Assembly (NCBI RefSeq): GCF_036192275.1 | Contig: NZ_CP108088.1 | Coordinates: 3,783,501-3,847,500, forward strand | Direction of reading: 5' to 3' | DNA: 64,000 nt | Source of the DNA: Streptomyces sp. NBC_00250 | GTDB taxonomy: Bacteria > Actinomycetota > Actinomycetes > Streptomycetales > Streptomycetaceae | Part shown: one piece after another, positions 1 to 8,852 of the stretch | How positions within the stretch are numbered: the first letter of the stretch is position 1 | How the letters are laid out: every line of letters starts with the position of its first letter | Notes under the pieces: generated by a model | What the model was told of the DNA's origin: nothing | The model's input: only the letters and a program-made list of their open reading frames with translations | The model's database searches: none | Made by a program: the position numbers and the translations under genes

Positions 1-1347
1 CGTCAGGGAGCCGTACCGGTTGAGGAGATGCTCGACCCTGACGACGTGGAGGCCGGTGCGCGCGGCGATTCTGGCCCGCGCGTTCCACAGGGCCCGGTAG
101 CCCTCGGCGCCGAGGAGCGGGACGTCCTCGGTGACGCAGGGGGCGACCCGCTGGTCGAGGGCGTGCACGGCCTCGTCGACGGCGTCCTTGGCCATGACCC
201 GGTACGTCGTGTACTTGCCGCCGGCCACCACGACCAGGCCGGGGACCGGGTGGGCGACGGTGTGTTCGCGCGAGAGCTTGCTCGTGGCGTCCGACTCGCC
301 GGCGAGCAGGGGGCGCAGGCCCGCGTAGACGCCCTCGACGTCGTCCCGGGTGAGCGGGGTGGCGAGCACGGTGTTCACATGCTCCAGGAGGTAGTCGATG
401 TCGGCGCTGGACGCGGCGGGATGGGCCTTGTCGAGGTCCCATTCGGTGTCGGTGGTGCCGACGATCCAGTGCCGGCCCCAGGGGATCACGAAGAGCACGG
501 ACTTCTCGGTGCGCAGGATGAGCCCGGTGGAGGAGTGGATGCGGTCCTTGGGGACGACGAGGTGGATGCCCTTGGAGGCGCGGACGTGGAACTGGCCGCG
601 CTCGCCGATGAGGGCCTGGGTGTCGTCGGTCCACACCCCGGTGGCGTTGACGATCTGCTTGGCCCGGATCTCGTACGCGACGCCGGCCTCGACGTCCTGG
701 ACGCGGGCGCCGACGACCCGCGCGCCCTCGCGCAGGAAGCCGACGACGCGGGCCCGGCTCGCGGCCAGGGCGCCGTAGGAGGCGGCGGTGCGCACGAGGG
801 TGGTGACGAAGCGGGCGTCGTCCATCTGGGCGTCGTAGTACTGCAGGGCGCCGACGAGGGCGTCCTTCTTCAGGCAGGGGGCGACCCGCAGGGCGCCCCG
901 CCGGGAGAGGTGCCGGTGGACGGGAAGGCCGCGGCCGTGCCCGGAGGAGAGGGACATCGCGTCGTAGAGCGCGACGCCCGAGCCCGCGTAGAACCGCTCC
1001 CAGCCCTTGTGCTGGAGCGGGTAGAGGAAGGGGACCGGCTTCACCAGGTGGGGTGCGAGCCGCTCCAGGAGCAGTCCGCGCTCCTTGAGGGCTTCGCGGA
1101 CCAGGGCGAAGTCCAGCATCTCCAGGTAGCGCAGGCCGCCGTGGATGAGCTTGCTGGACCGGCTGGAGGTGCCGGAGGCCCAGTCGCGGGCCTCGACGAT
1201 GCCGGTGGAGAGCCCTCTCGTGACGGCGTCCAGTGCCGTCCCGGCGCCGACCACTCCGGCGCCGACCACCAGCACGTCCAGCTCGCGCTCGGCCATGGCC
1301 GCGAGCGCTTCGGCGCGCTCGGCGGGTCCCAGTGTCGCTGTCCTCAC
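1..1347 (-). CDS. glpD: Aerobic glycerol-3-phosphate dehydrogenase (GlpD), C-terminus cut by window edge
   Basis: FAD enzyme that oxidises sn-glycerol 3-phosphate to dihydroxyacetone phosphate and passes electrons to quinone at the membrane. The GTG start at 1347 has GGGAGG seven bases upstream. 449 codons are present and the frame runs off the window, so the C-terminal part (family about 530-570 residues) is missing. Visible are the FAD-binding motif VVGAGVVGAGTALDAVTRG near residues 20-40, the family motif LIHGGLRYLE, and WIVGTTDTEWD in the substrate domain. An internal ATG about 18 codons in is possible, but the GTG has the better ribosome binding site. Transcription is divergent from the next gene. 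Confidence 0.95.
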   Translation of the reverse strand, partial: MRTATLGPAERAEALAAMAERELDVLVVGAGVVGAGTALDAVTRGLSTGIVEARDWASGTSSRSSKLIHGGLRYLEMLDFALVREALKERGLLLERLAPHLVKPVPFLYPLQHKGWERFYAGSGVALYDAMSLSSGHGRGLPVHRHLSRRGALRVAPCLKKDALVGALQYYDAQMDDARFVTTLVRTAASYGALAASRARVVGFLREGARVVGARVQDVEAGVAYEIRAKQIVNATGVWTDDTQALIGERGQFHVRASKGIHLVVPKDRIHSSTGLILRTEKSVLFVIPWGRHWIVGTTDTEWDLDKAHPAASSADIDYLLEHVNTVLATPLTRDDVEGVYAGLRPLLAGESDATSKLSREHTVAHPVPGLVVVAGGKYTTYRVMAKDAVDEAVHALDQRVAPCVTEDVPLLGAEGYRALWNARARIAARTGLHVVRVEHLLNRYGSLT

Positions 1348-1607
1348 GGTGCCTCCCGTCGTCCCCCGTCGTTCCGGCACGCGAACCGGGCCATGTGGTC
1401 CGGCTCACAGCTCGATTCTGGCCCTCCCCGGCGACTTCAGCCACCGCCTCGTCACGGACCTGTGGATAACACTCGGCGACCTTCGGTCGCACAATGCGGC
1501 ATATCGGTCATATTTACGCCTAGTCTGACATTGCGCCTGACCCGTTCTGTCCACCGGGCTTGCGCGTCGCGTTCCCTCCGGCTACTGGGAAGGACGGCCC
1601 ACCCTCC
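1348..1607. other. Divergent intergenic region glpD / nucleotide sugar dehydrogenase
   Basis: A 260-bp region between two divergent starts that must hold both promoters. It is less GC-rich around 1490-1540. I found no convincing TTGAC/TANNNT pair on either strand. It contains one perfect DnaA-box-like nonamer, listed separately. The long open frames crossing it are GC-driven artefacts. Confidence 0.6.
1461..1469 (-). promoter_or_regulatory. DnaA-box-like nonamer TTATCCACA
   Basis: The minus strand reads TTATCCACA, a perfect match to the classical DnaA box; the Streptomyces form is usually TTGTCCACA. It is a single copy in the glpD intergenic region, so this is not an origin. It could titrate DnaA or regulate glpD, or it could be chance. 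Confidence 0.3.
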
Positions 1608-2849
1608 ATGCCCGCTGATCTCGCCGTCATCGGCCTCGGCCACCACGGACTCCCCCTGGCCCAGGCCGCCACCGCCGCAGGCATCGACACCATCGGCTAC
1701 GACACCGACCCCCGCCCCGTCGCCGAACTCGCCGCCGGCCGCTCCCCGGTCGACGGCTCCCTCACCGTCCCGGAGATCCGCCGGATGCTCTCGGGGGGCT
1801 TCCGGCCGACCGCCAACCCCGCCGAACTCGGCCGGGTCCGCACCGCCGTCCTGTGCGCCCCGACCCCCCTCGGTCCGGAGGGCTCCCTCGACCTCACCGC
1901 CGTCACCGACGCCGCACGCGCGCTCGCCGCCCGGCTGCGCCCGCACACCACCGTCCTCCTGGAGTCCCAGGTCCCCCCGGGTACCACCGAGGGCCTGCTC
2001 CGCGACCTCCTCGAAGCGGGCTCCGGCCTGCGCGCCGGACGCGACTTCCACCTCGCGCACTCCCCCGGCCGCCTCGACCCCGGCAGCCGCACCCACGGCT
2101 TCGCCGGCACCCCCAAGGTCATCGGGGGCCTCACCCCGGCCTGCACCGAGGCGGCGGCCGCCTTCTACGGCCGGCTCACCGACAAGGTGGTACGCGCGCG
2201 TGGCCCCCGCGAGGCGGAGACGGTCAAGCTCCTGGAGACCAACTTCCGGCACGTCAACATCGCCCTGGTCAACGAGATGGCGGTGCTCTGCCACGAACTC
2301 GGCGTCGACCTGTGGGACGTCATCCGCTGCGCCGAGACCAAGCCCTTCGGCTTCCAGGCCTTCCGCCCGGGACCGGGTGTCGGCGGCCACGGCGTCCCCG
2401 TCGACACCGTCGGCGCCCACCGCCCGCTCCGCCTCGTCGAACTCGCCGGCCAGGTCAACGAACGCATGCCGCAGTACGTCGTCCAGCGCGCCGCCACCCT
2501 CCTCAACGAACACGGCAAGTCGGCCCGTGGCGCCCGGATCCTGCTCCTGGGCATCACGTACAAGCCCGACCTGCCCGACCGTCAGGGCTCCCCCGCCGAC
2601 GAGATCGCATGCCGTCTGATGGACCTCGGCGCGGCCGTCAGCTACCACGACCCGCACGTCCCCGACTGGCGCGTCCGCGAACTCCCCGTCCCCCGCGCGG
2701 ACTCCCTCTACGAGGCCGCCGCCCACGCCGACCTGACGATCCTGCTCCAGCACCACCGCACCTACGACCTCCAGGGCCTCGCGGTCAAGGCCCAGCTCCT
2801 CCTCGACACCCGGGGCGCCACCCCCACGGGTACGGCCCACCGCCTTTGA
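1608..2849 (+). CDS. Nucleotide sugar dehydrogenase homologue lacking catalytic residues
   Basis: 413 residues, similar throughout to the UDP-glucose/UDP-ManNAc dehydrogenase family (WecC/TviB type). It has an N-terminal Rossmann motif IGLGHHGLPLA (residues 8-18), ESQVPPGTTE (119-128), a central KLLETNFRHVNIALVNE helix (207-223), and a C-terminal LLLGITYKPDLPD segment. Key residues differ from the family pattern. The Glu of SPER is Gly154 (SPGR). The Asn four residues after Lys207 is Thr211. The nucleophilic Cys of GVGGHC is Gly262 (GVGGHGVPVD); Asp266 remains. I chose the ATG at 1608 over an upstream TTG at 1560 because homology begins there. It may be a pseudoenzyme, or it may use different chemistry. 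Confidence 0.85.
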   Translation: MPADLAVIGLGHHGLPLAQAATAAGIDTIGYDTDPRPVAELAAGRSPVDGSLTVPEIRRMLSGGFRPTANPAELGRVRTAVLCAPTPLGPEGSLDLTAVTDAARALAARLRPHTTVLLESQVPPGTTEGLLRDLLEAGSGLRAGRDFHLAHSPGRLDPGSRTHGFAGTPKVIGGLTPACTEAAAAFYGRLTDKVVRARGPREAETVKLLETNFRHVNIALVNEMAVLCHELGVDLWDVIRCAETKPFGFQAFRPGPGVGGHGVPVDTVGAHRPLRLVELAGQVNERMPQYVVQRAATLLNEHGKSARGARILLLGITYKPDLPDRQGSPADEIACRLMDLGAAVSYHDPHVPDWRVRELPVPRADSLYEAAAHADLTILLQHHRTYDLQGLAVKAQLLLDTRGATPTGTAHRL

Positions 2850-2874
2850 CCTGCGTGGCCACCGGGCAAATCTG

Positions 2875-2905
2875 TTGTGCCCCTGTCATAGGGGGGTGCT
2901 AATCT
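2875..2905 (+). promoter_or_regulatory. Possible promoter of the 2965 gene
   Basis: TTGTGC at 2875-2880 and TAATCT at 2900-2905 are separated by 19 bases and lie 60 bases upstream of the start at 2965. The -10 fits TANNNT; the -35 is weak and the spacer is long. Confidence 0.3.
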
Positions 2906-2964
2906 CCGGGCCTCTCGTCTGCACGTACGCGCGTGCTACTTCCGTCCCTGGGGGGATCCGCACC

Positions 2965-3453
2965 ATGAGCCAGCCCGTTCCGCCGCCCGGCAACCCGTTC
3001 GCCGGGGGCGCCGCGCCCGAGCAGTACCCGGTCGCGCCGCCGCCGGCGCCCGCCCGCGACAACGTCGCCCTCGGCCTGGTCGCCGCGCTCGTCGCCGCGC
3101 TGGTCTCCGCCGGTGTGTACGGCGCCGTCATCGGCGGCGTCGAGCGCGAGATCGGCTGGGCCGCCGTCGGCGTCGGCTTCCTCACCGGTTTCGCCGCCGG
3201 CAAGGTCGGCGGCCGCAACCCCCTCCTGCCGATCGCGAGCGCGGTGCTCGCCCTCGGCGCGGTCTACCTCGGCCAGCTCCTGGGCATCGCGATCCTCCTC
3301 TCCAAGGAGCTGAACGTCTCCGCGACGGAGCTCTTCTTCCAGGAGTTCGGTCTGCTCACCGAGGGCTGGAACGCGACCAAGGACGGGCTGACGTTCCTGT
3401 TCTTCGGCATCGCCGCCTTCGCCGCCTTCTCCGGCGCCAAGAAGGCCTCGTAA
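2965..3453 (+). CDS. Small four-helix membrane protein with proline-rich N-terminus
   Basis: 162 residues, function unknown. A proline-rich cytoplasmic head (residues 1-35, with PPPGNPF and VAPPPAPAR) is followed by four hydrophobic segments at about 38-62, 70-90, 92-118 and 140-158. The ATG at 2965 has a GGGGGGAT stretch upstream. The gene stands alone and ends at a strong bidirectional terminator shared with guaB3. Such Pro-rich-head membrane proteins are common in Streptomyces; nothing here identifies a partner or substrate. Confidence 0.8.
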   Translation: MSQPVPPPGNPFAGGAAPEQYPVAPPPAPARDNVALGLVAALVAALVSAGVYGAVIGGVEREIGWAAVGVGFLTGFAAGKVGGRNPLLPIASAVLALGAVYLGQLLGIAILLSKELNVSATELFFQEFGLLTEGWNATKDGLTFLFFGIAAFAAFSGAKKAS

Positions 3454-3467
3454 CCGTCGTCCTACGT

Positions 3468-3503
3468 GAAGGGGCCCCGCACCACCCGGTGCGGGGCCCC
3501 TTC
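3468..3503. terminator. Bidirectional terminator between membrane protein gene and guaB3
   Basis: A perfect 16-bp inverted repeat: arms GAAGGGGCCCCGCACC (3468-3483) and its complement (3488-3503) around a four-base loop. It sits between two convergent genes ending at 3453 and 3524. Confidence 0.85.
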
Positions 3504-3523
3504 GCGTACGGAACAGTCGGACG

Positions 3524-4648
3524 TCAGCGCTTGTGCTGGGAGTCCGCGACCGTGACCTCGACGCGCTGGAACTCCTTGAGCTCGCTGTAGCCCGTCGTGG
3601 CCATCGCGCGGCGCAGGGCGCCGAAGAAGTTCATCGAGCCGTCCGGGGTGTGCGACGGGCCCGCGAGGATCTCCTCGGTGGTGCCGACGATGCCCAGGTC
3701 GACCAGCTTGCCGCGCGGCACGTCCTCGTGGACGGCCTCCATGCCCCAGTGGTGGCCCTTGCCGGGCGCGTCCGTGGCGCGGGCCAGCGGGGAGCCGATC
3801 ATGACCGAGTCGGCGCCGCAGGCGATCGCCTTCGGCAGGTCGCCGGACCAGCCGACACCGCCGTCGGCGATGACGTGCACGTACCGGCCGCCGGACTCGT
3901 CCATGTAGTCGCGGCGGGCCGCGGCCACGTCGGCGACCGCGGTCGCCATCGGGACCTGGATGCCGAGGACGTTGCGCGTGGTGTGCGCGGCGCCGCCACC
4001 GAAGCCGACGAGGACACCCGCGGCGCCGGTGCGCATCAGGTGCAGGGCCGCGGTGTACGTGGCGCAGCCGCCGACGATGACCGGGACGTCGAGCTCGTAG
4101 ATGAACTGCTTCAGGTTCAGCGGCTCGGACGCGCCCGAGACGTGCTCGGCGGAGACCGTCGTACCGCGGATGACGAAGATATCCACGCCGGCGTCGACGA
4201 CCGCCTTGGAGAACTGCGCGGTGCGCTGCGGGGAGAGCGCCGCGGCGGTGACGACACCGGAGTCGCGCACCTCCTTGATGCGCTGCCCGATCAGCTCTTC
4301 CTTGATCGGGGCCGCGTAGATCTCCTGCAGACGACGGGTCGCGGTCGCCTCGTCCAGCTCGGCGATCTCGTCGAGCAGCGGCTGCGGGTCCTCGTACCGG
4401 GTCCAGAGACCCTCGAGGTTCAGAACTCCCAGGCCGCCCAGCTCGCCGATGCGGATGGCGGTCTGCGGCGACACGACCGAGTCCATCGGGGCGGCCAGGA
4501 ACGGGAGCTCGAACCGGTAGGCGTCGATCTGCCAGGCGATCGAGACCTCCTTCGGGTCCCGGGTGCGCCGGCTCGGAACGACGGCGATGTCGTCGAACGC
4601 GTACGCCCTGCGGCCGCGCTTGCCGCGCCCGATCTCGATCTCAGTCAC
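3524..4648 (-). CDS. guaB3: GuaB3 family IMP dehydrogenase-related protein
   Basis: 374 residues forming one IMPDH-type TIM barrel without the two CBS domains found in GuaB. Family motifs seen are LAAPMDSVV (51-59), VIVGGCATY (190-198), VIADGGVGWSGDLPKAIACG and the flap-like GTTEEILAGPSH. The loop that carries the catalytic Cys in IMPDH (GSICTTR) reads GGGAAHTTR here, with His222 in the Cys position. Ordinary IMP oxidation therefore looks unlikely, although some GuaB3 proteins elsewhere keep the Cys. It lies directly downstream of guaB on the same strand, behind a terminator, so it is probably transcribed from its own promoter. Confidence 0.92.
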   Translation of the reverse strand: MTEIEIGRGKRGRRAYAFDDIAVVPSRRTRDPKEVSIAWQIDAYRFELPFLAAPMDSVVSPQTAIRIGELGGLGVLNLEGLWTRYEDPQPLLDEIAELDEATATRRLQEIYAAPIKEELIGQRIKEVRDSGVVTAAALSPQRTAQFSKAVVDAGVDIFVIRGTTVSAEHVSGASEPLNLKQFIYELDVPVIVGGCATYTAALHLMRTGAAGVLVGFGGGAAHTTRNVLGIQVPMATAVADVAAARRDYMDESGGRYVHVIADGGVGWSGDLPKAIACGADSVMIGSPLARATDAPGKGHHWGMEAVHEDVPRGKLVDLGIVGTTEEILAGPSHTPDGSMNFFGALRRAMATTGYSELKEFQRVEVTVADSQHKR

Positions 4649-4705
4649 GATGTGTGGCCTTTCCCTCTACGTCTGCGCCTACCAGTATCCCCGACACAAG
4701 CGTGA

Positions 4706-4738
4706 GGGGCGGTTCCGGCCACATGCCGGAACCGCCCC
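4706..4738 (-). terminator. Terminator between guaB and guaB3
   Basis: A perfect 14-bp inverted repeat, GGGGCGGTTCCGGC (4706-4719) with its complement at 4725-4738 and a CACAT loop. It lies 17 bases beyond the guaB stop and upstream of guaB3. Confidence 0.8.
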
Positions 4739-4754
4739 CACGCGTCGCGCTGTG

Positions 4755-6299
<1,545 letters not shown>

Positions 6300-6435
6300 C
6301 TAACGGGCCGAAGCGGTGTCTCATTCCACGATCAAGATCAGCCGCAAGCTTTGGACGTTCGCACGTGTACGAAAGGGCCGAAAGGCCCCGGCAACACTTA
6401 CTGCCTGGCTACTTCCCGGCCGGACTCGCCACGGA

Positions 6436-7128
6436 TCACTGCTCCGCGAGCGCCCTGAGCCGGCTGAGCGCGCGGTGCTGCGCGACCCGGACGGCCCCCG
6501 GGGACATGCCGAGCATCTGCCCGGTCTCCTCGGCGGTCAGCCCGACCGCGACGCGGAGCACGAGCAGTTCGCGCTGGTTCTCCGGGAGGTTGGCGAGCAG
6601 CTTCTTGGCCCACTCGGCGTCGTCGCTGAGGAGCGCGCGCTCCTCGGGGCCGAGGGAGTCGTCGGGCCGCTCGGGCATCTCGTCGGAGGGAACGGCCGTC
6701 GACCCCGGGTGCCGCATGGCGGCCCGCTGGAGGTCGGCGACCTTGTGTCCGGCGATGGCGAAGACGAAGGCCTCGAAGGGCCTGCCCGTGTCCTTGTAGC
6801 GCGGCAGCGCCATCAGGACGGCGACGCAGACCTCCTGGGCCAGGTCCTCGACGAAGTGCCGGGCGTCGCCCGGCAGCCGGTTGAGGCGGGTGCGGCAGTA
6901 CCGCAGCGCGAGCGGGTGCACCCGCGCGAGCAGGTCGTGCGTCGCCTGGGCGTCGCCGTCGACCGCACGGTGGACGAGCGCGCCGATCTCCCCCTGCCCG
7001 GCAGGCATGGGGGAACCCACGGTCTCGTCGTCGCGCATCGCTCCATGGTGCCCCGACGCTTCCGCGTTCGTGGCACCGCGTCCGTAGTTGTGCACCGAAG
7101 CGTTATGAGTAGGTGCGCCGGAACTCAT
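6436..7128 (-). CDS. shbA: RNA polymerase sigma-70 family factor, probably ShbA
   Basis: 230 residues from the ATG at 7128, which has GGGAGGG about ten bases upstream; an in-frame GTG at 7179 would add 17 residues. A region-2-like segment with [18 protein letters not shown] lies in the middle. A region-4 helix-turn-helix ([20 protein letters not shown]) lies at the C-terminus, with no region 3. Its position between guaB and bldM matches, as I recall, the ECF-type sigma factor ShbA, which drives transcription of the principal sigma gene hrdB in S. griseus. No anti-sigma gene is adjacent. I am confident of the sigma factor call and moderately confident of the ShbA identity. Confidence 0.85.
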   Translation of the reverse strand: MSSGAPTHNASVHNYGRGATNAEASGHHGAMRDDETVGSPMPAGQGEIGALVHRAVDGDAQATHDLLARVHPLALRYCRTRLNRLPGDARHFVEDLAQEVCVAVLMALPRYKDTGRPFEAFVFAIAGHKVADLQRAAMRHPGSTAVPSDEMPERPDDSLGPEERALLSDDAEWAKKLLANLPENQRELLVLRVAVGLTAEETGQMLGMSPGAVRVAQHRALSRLRALAEQ

Positions 7129-7281
7129 CTCCCGCGCCCTCCCCTCCCGCTCGATCGACTCGTCCCCGAGGAACTCCACACCTCAAGGATGCGGCATTCC
7201 GCGGGGAAGTGACACAAGCCCACCCCGTCCACCCCACGACGGACGCGGGCGAGGACGGGGATGTAGCCGGTGACCTGCGAC

Positions 7282-7893
7282 TCAGCGGACCAGGCCCCAG
7301 CGGAATCCGAGGGCGACGGCATGCGCCCGGTCCGAGGCGCCCAGCTTCTTGAAGAGACGCCGGGCGTGGGTCTTGACCGTGTCCTCGGAGAGGAAGAGCT
7401 CGCGCCCGATCTCCGCGTTGGACCGGCCGTGGCTCATGCCTTCGAGGACCTGGATCTCGCGTGCGGTGAGGGTGGGCGCTGCGCCCATCTCGGCCGAACG
7501 GAGCCGGCGCGGGGCGAGCCGCCAGGTCGGGTCGGCCAGCGCCTGGGTGACGGTGGCCCGCAGTTCGGCGCGCGAGGCGTCCTTGTGCAGATAGCCACGG
7601 GCACCCGCGGCGACCGCGAGGGCGACGCCGTCGAGGTCCTCGGCGACCGTGAGCATGATGATGCGGGCGCCGGGGTCCGCGGAGAGCAGCCGGCGGACGG
7701 TCTCCACGCCGCCCAGACCGGGCATGCGTACGTCCATCAGAATCAGGTCCGAGCGGTCCGCGCCCCAGCGGCGGAGGACTTCCTCGCCGTTGGCCGCGGT
7801 GGTCACGCGCTCGACACCGGGCACGGTCGCGACCGCGCGGCGGAGCGCCTCTCGGGCAAGCGGGGAGTCGTCGCAGACGAGAACGGATGTCAT
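7282..7893 (-). CDS. bldM: Response regulator BldM (developmental transcription factor)
   Basis: 203 residues: an N-terminal receiver domain (1-120) with acidic pocket CDDS (7-10), Asp54 in LILMDVRMPG and Lys104 in LHKDAS. The C-terminal LuxR/NarL-type helix-turn-helix (LTAREIQVLEGMSHGRSNAE followed by TVKTHARRLF) is at 142-190. No histidine kinase is adjacent. In Streptomyces BldM is an orphan regulator needed for aerial hyphae, acting as homodimer or as heterodimer with WhiI, apparently without canonical phosphorylation. Identity rests on motifs plus the adjacent divergent whiD gene, the S. coelicolor arrangement. Confidence 0.95.
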   Translation of the reverse strand: MTSVLVCDDSPLAREALRRAVATVPGVERVTTAANGEEVLRRWGADRSDLILMDVRMPGLGGVETVRRLLSADPGARIIMLTVAEDLDGVALAVAAGARGYLHKDASRAELRATVTQALADPTWRLAPRRLRSAEMGAAPTLTAREIQVLEGMSHGRSNAEIGRELFLSEDTVKTHARRLFKKLGASDRAHAVALGFRWGLVR

Positions 7894-8326
7894 GCCTGAC
7901 CTCCGCGGCTCTCGCAGCTGTAGCGCGTCACCTTGAGCCTCCAGGGCTGTACGTAATCGTCACCTGTGCGATTGACGCTCTCGGACACCTGCCCGATCGC
8001 TTGTTCCTTCAACCGCCTCCGCACTCTCAACGACGGTCACTCGAAAGAGTTACGGGTCGGACGGCGGCGTTCGGCACTCTACGTGAGGGAACGTGCGCGG
8101 AGGAGAGCGACGCGGCCCTTCTGTCCATCATCGAAAGCTATGCCCCATTTAGCGGGTTTTCTTCCCTTTTCGCAGTGTCTGTGGCTAGATTCGCAATGAG
8201 TCATATTTACATCTACTTAGACAGTAGGTGTACCGACCCGGAGCCGTCGGGGCCCCGAGGAGCCCCGGCCATAGCCATCCACCCGCCCACCTATCCGTTC
8301 GACACGGTTTCAAGGGGACAAGCGCA
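7894..8326. other. 433-bp divergent regulatory region bldM / whiD
   Basis: No gene is supported here; reading frames are short and poorly biased. The segment 8130-8230 is unusually AT-rich for this genome, as expected for developmentally controlled promoters. A TAGATT hexamer at 8186-8191 could be a -10 for whiD, but no matching -35 is visible. I could not recognise convincing WhiG (TAAA...GCCGATAA) or BldD sites. Promoters of both developmental genes must lie here. Confidence 0.6.
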
Positions 8327-8725
8327 ATGGCAGATTTCTCCCGCCTTCCCGGACCCAACGCCGATCTGTGGGACTGGCAACTGCTCGCGGCCTGCCGCGG
8401 AGTCGACAGCTCCCTGTTCTTCCACCCCGAGGGAGAGCGCGGCGCGGCACGGAGTGCGCGTGAGAACTCGGCGAAAGAGGTCTGCATGCGGTGCCCGGTG
8501 CGCGCGGAGTGCGCGGCACACGCACTCGCCGTGCGGGAGCCCTACGGCGTATGGGGCGGCCTCACCGAGGACGAACGCGAAGAGCTCATGGGACGCGCGC
8601 GCAATCGCCTGATCGCAGCGGCACCGACGGCGACGTCGGTTGCATCGGTCGCGTCCGCGGCTTCCGTGACATCCATGACGACAGCGGCGTCGGCATCCGG
8701 CCGGCCGATTGTGGAGCGCATGTGA
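8327..8725 (+). CDS. whiD: WhiB-family iron-sulfur protein WhiD
   Basis: 132 residues. The WhiB-type [4Fe-4S] ligands are Cys23, Cys53, Cys56 and Cys62 (CMRCPVRAEC), the same positions as in S. coelicolor WhiD. The turn GVWGGLTEDERE (74-85) is the WhiB signature that contacts the principal sigma factor. WhiD is needed for late sporulation. The start ATG at 8327 follows AAGGGG. After residue 97 comes a low-complexity tail of Ala/Ser/Thr/Val ending GRPIVERM, of unknown role. Divergent from bldM. Confidence 0.95.
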   Translation: MADFSRLPGPNADLWDWQLLAACRGVDSSLFFHPEGERGAARSARENSAKEVCMRCPVRAECAAHALAVREPYGVWGGLTEDEREELMGRARNRLIAAAPTATSVASVASAASVTSMTTAASASGRPIVERM

Positions 8726-8772
8726 AGGAACGTTTCCTCAACTAAGCAGCCCCAACGGAGCAGCACGGACGA

Positions 8773-8820
8773 CCAGGAACACGGAGGGCCAGGAGCACGG
8801 AGAGCCAGGAGCCCGGAGGA
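8773..8820. repeat. Three 16-bp tandem repeats downstream of whiD
   Basis: Three units of consensus CCAGGAGCACGGAGGG, in register at 8773-8788, 8789-8804 and 8805-8820, in the gap between whiD and the convergent LysR gene. No coding role is visible. Confidence 0.7.
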
Positions 8821-8852
8821 CCGGAGCCGCGCCCACGCGCGTGTCGCGACAC

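Noticed and set aside
28..2619. 863-codon plus-strand frame over glpD and the next gene
   Set aside because: Runs antisense to glpD and in the wrong frame of the dehydrogenase; composition only reflects high GC.
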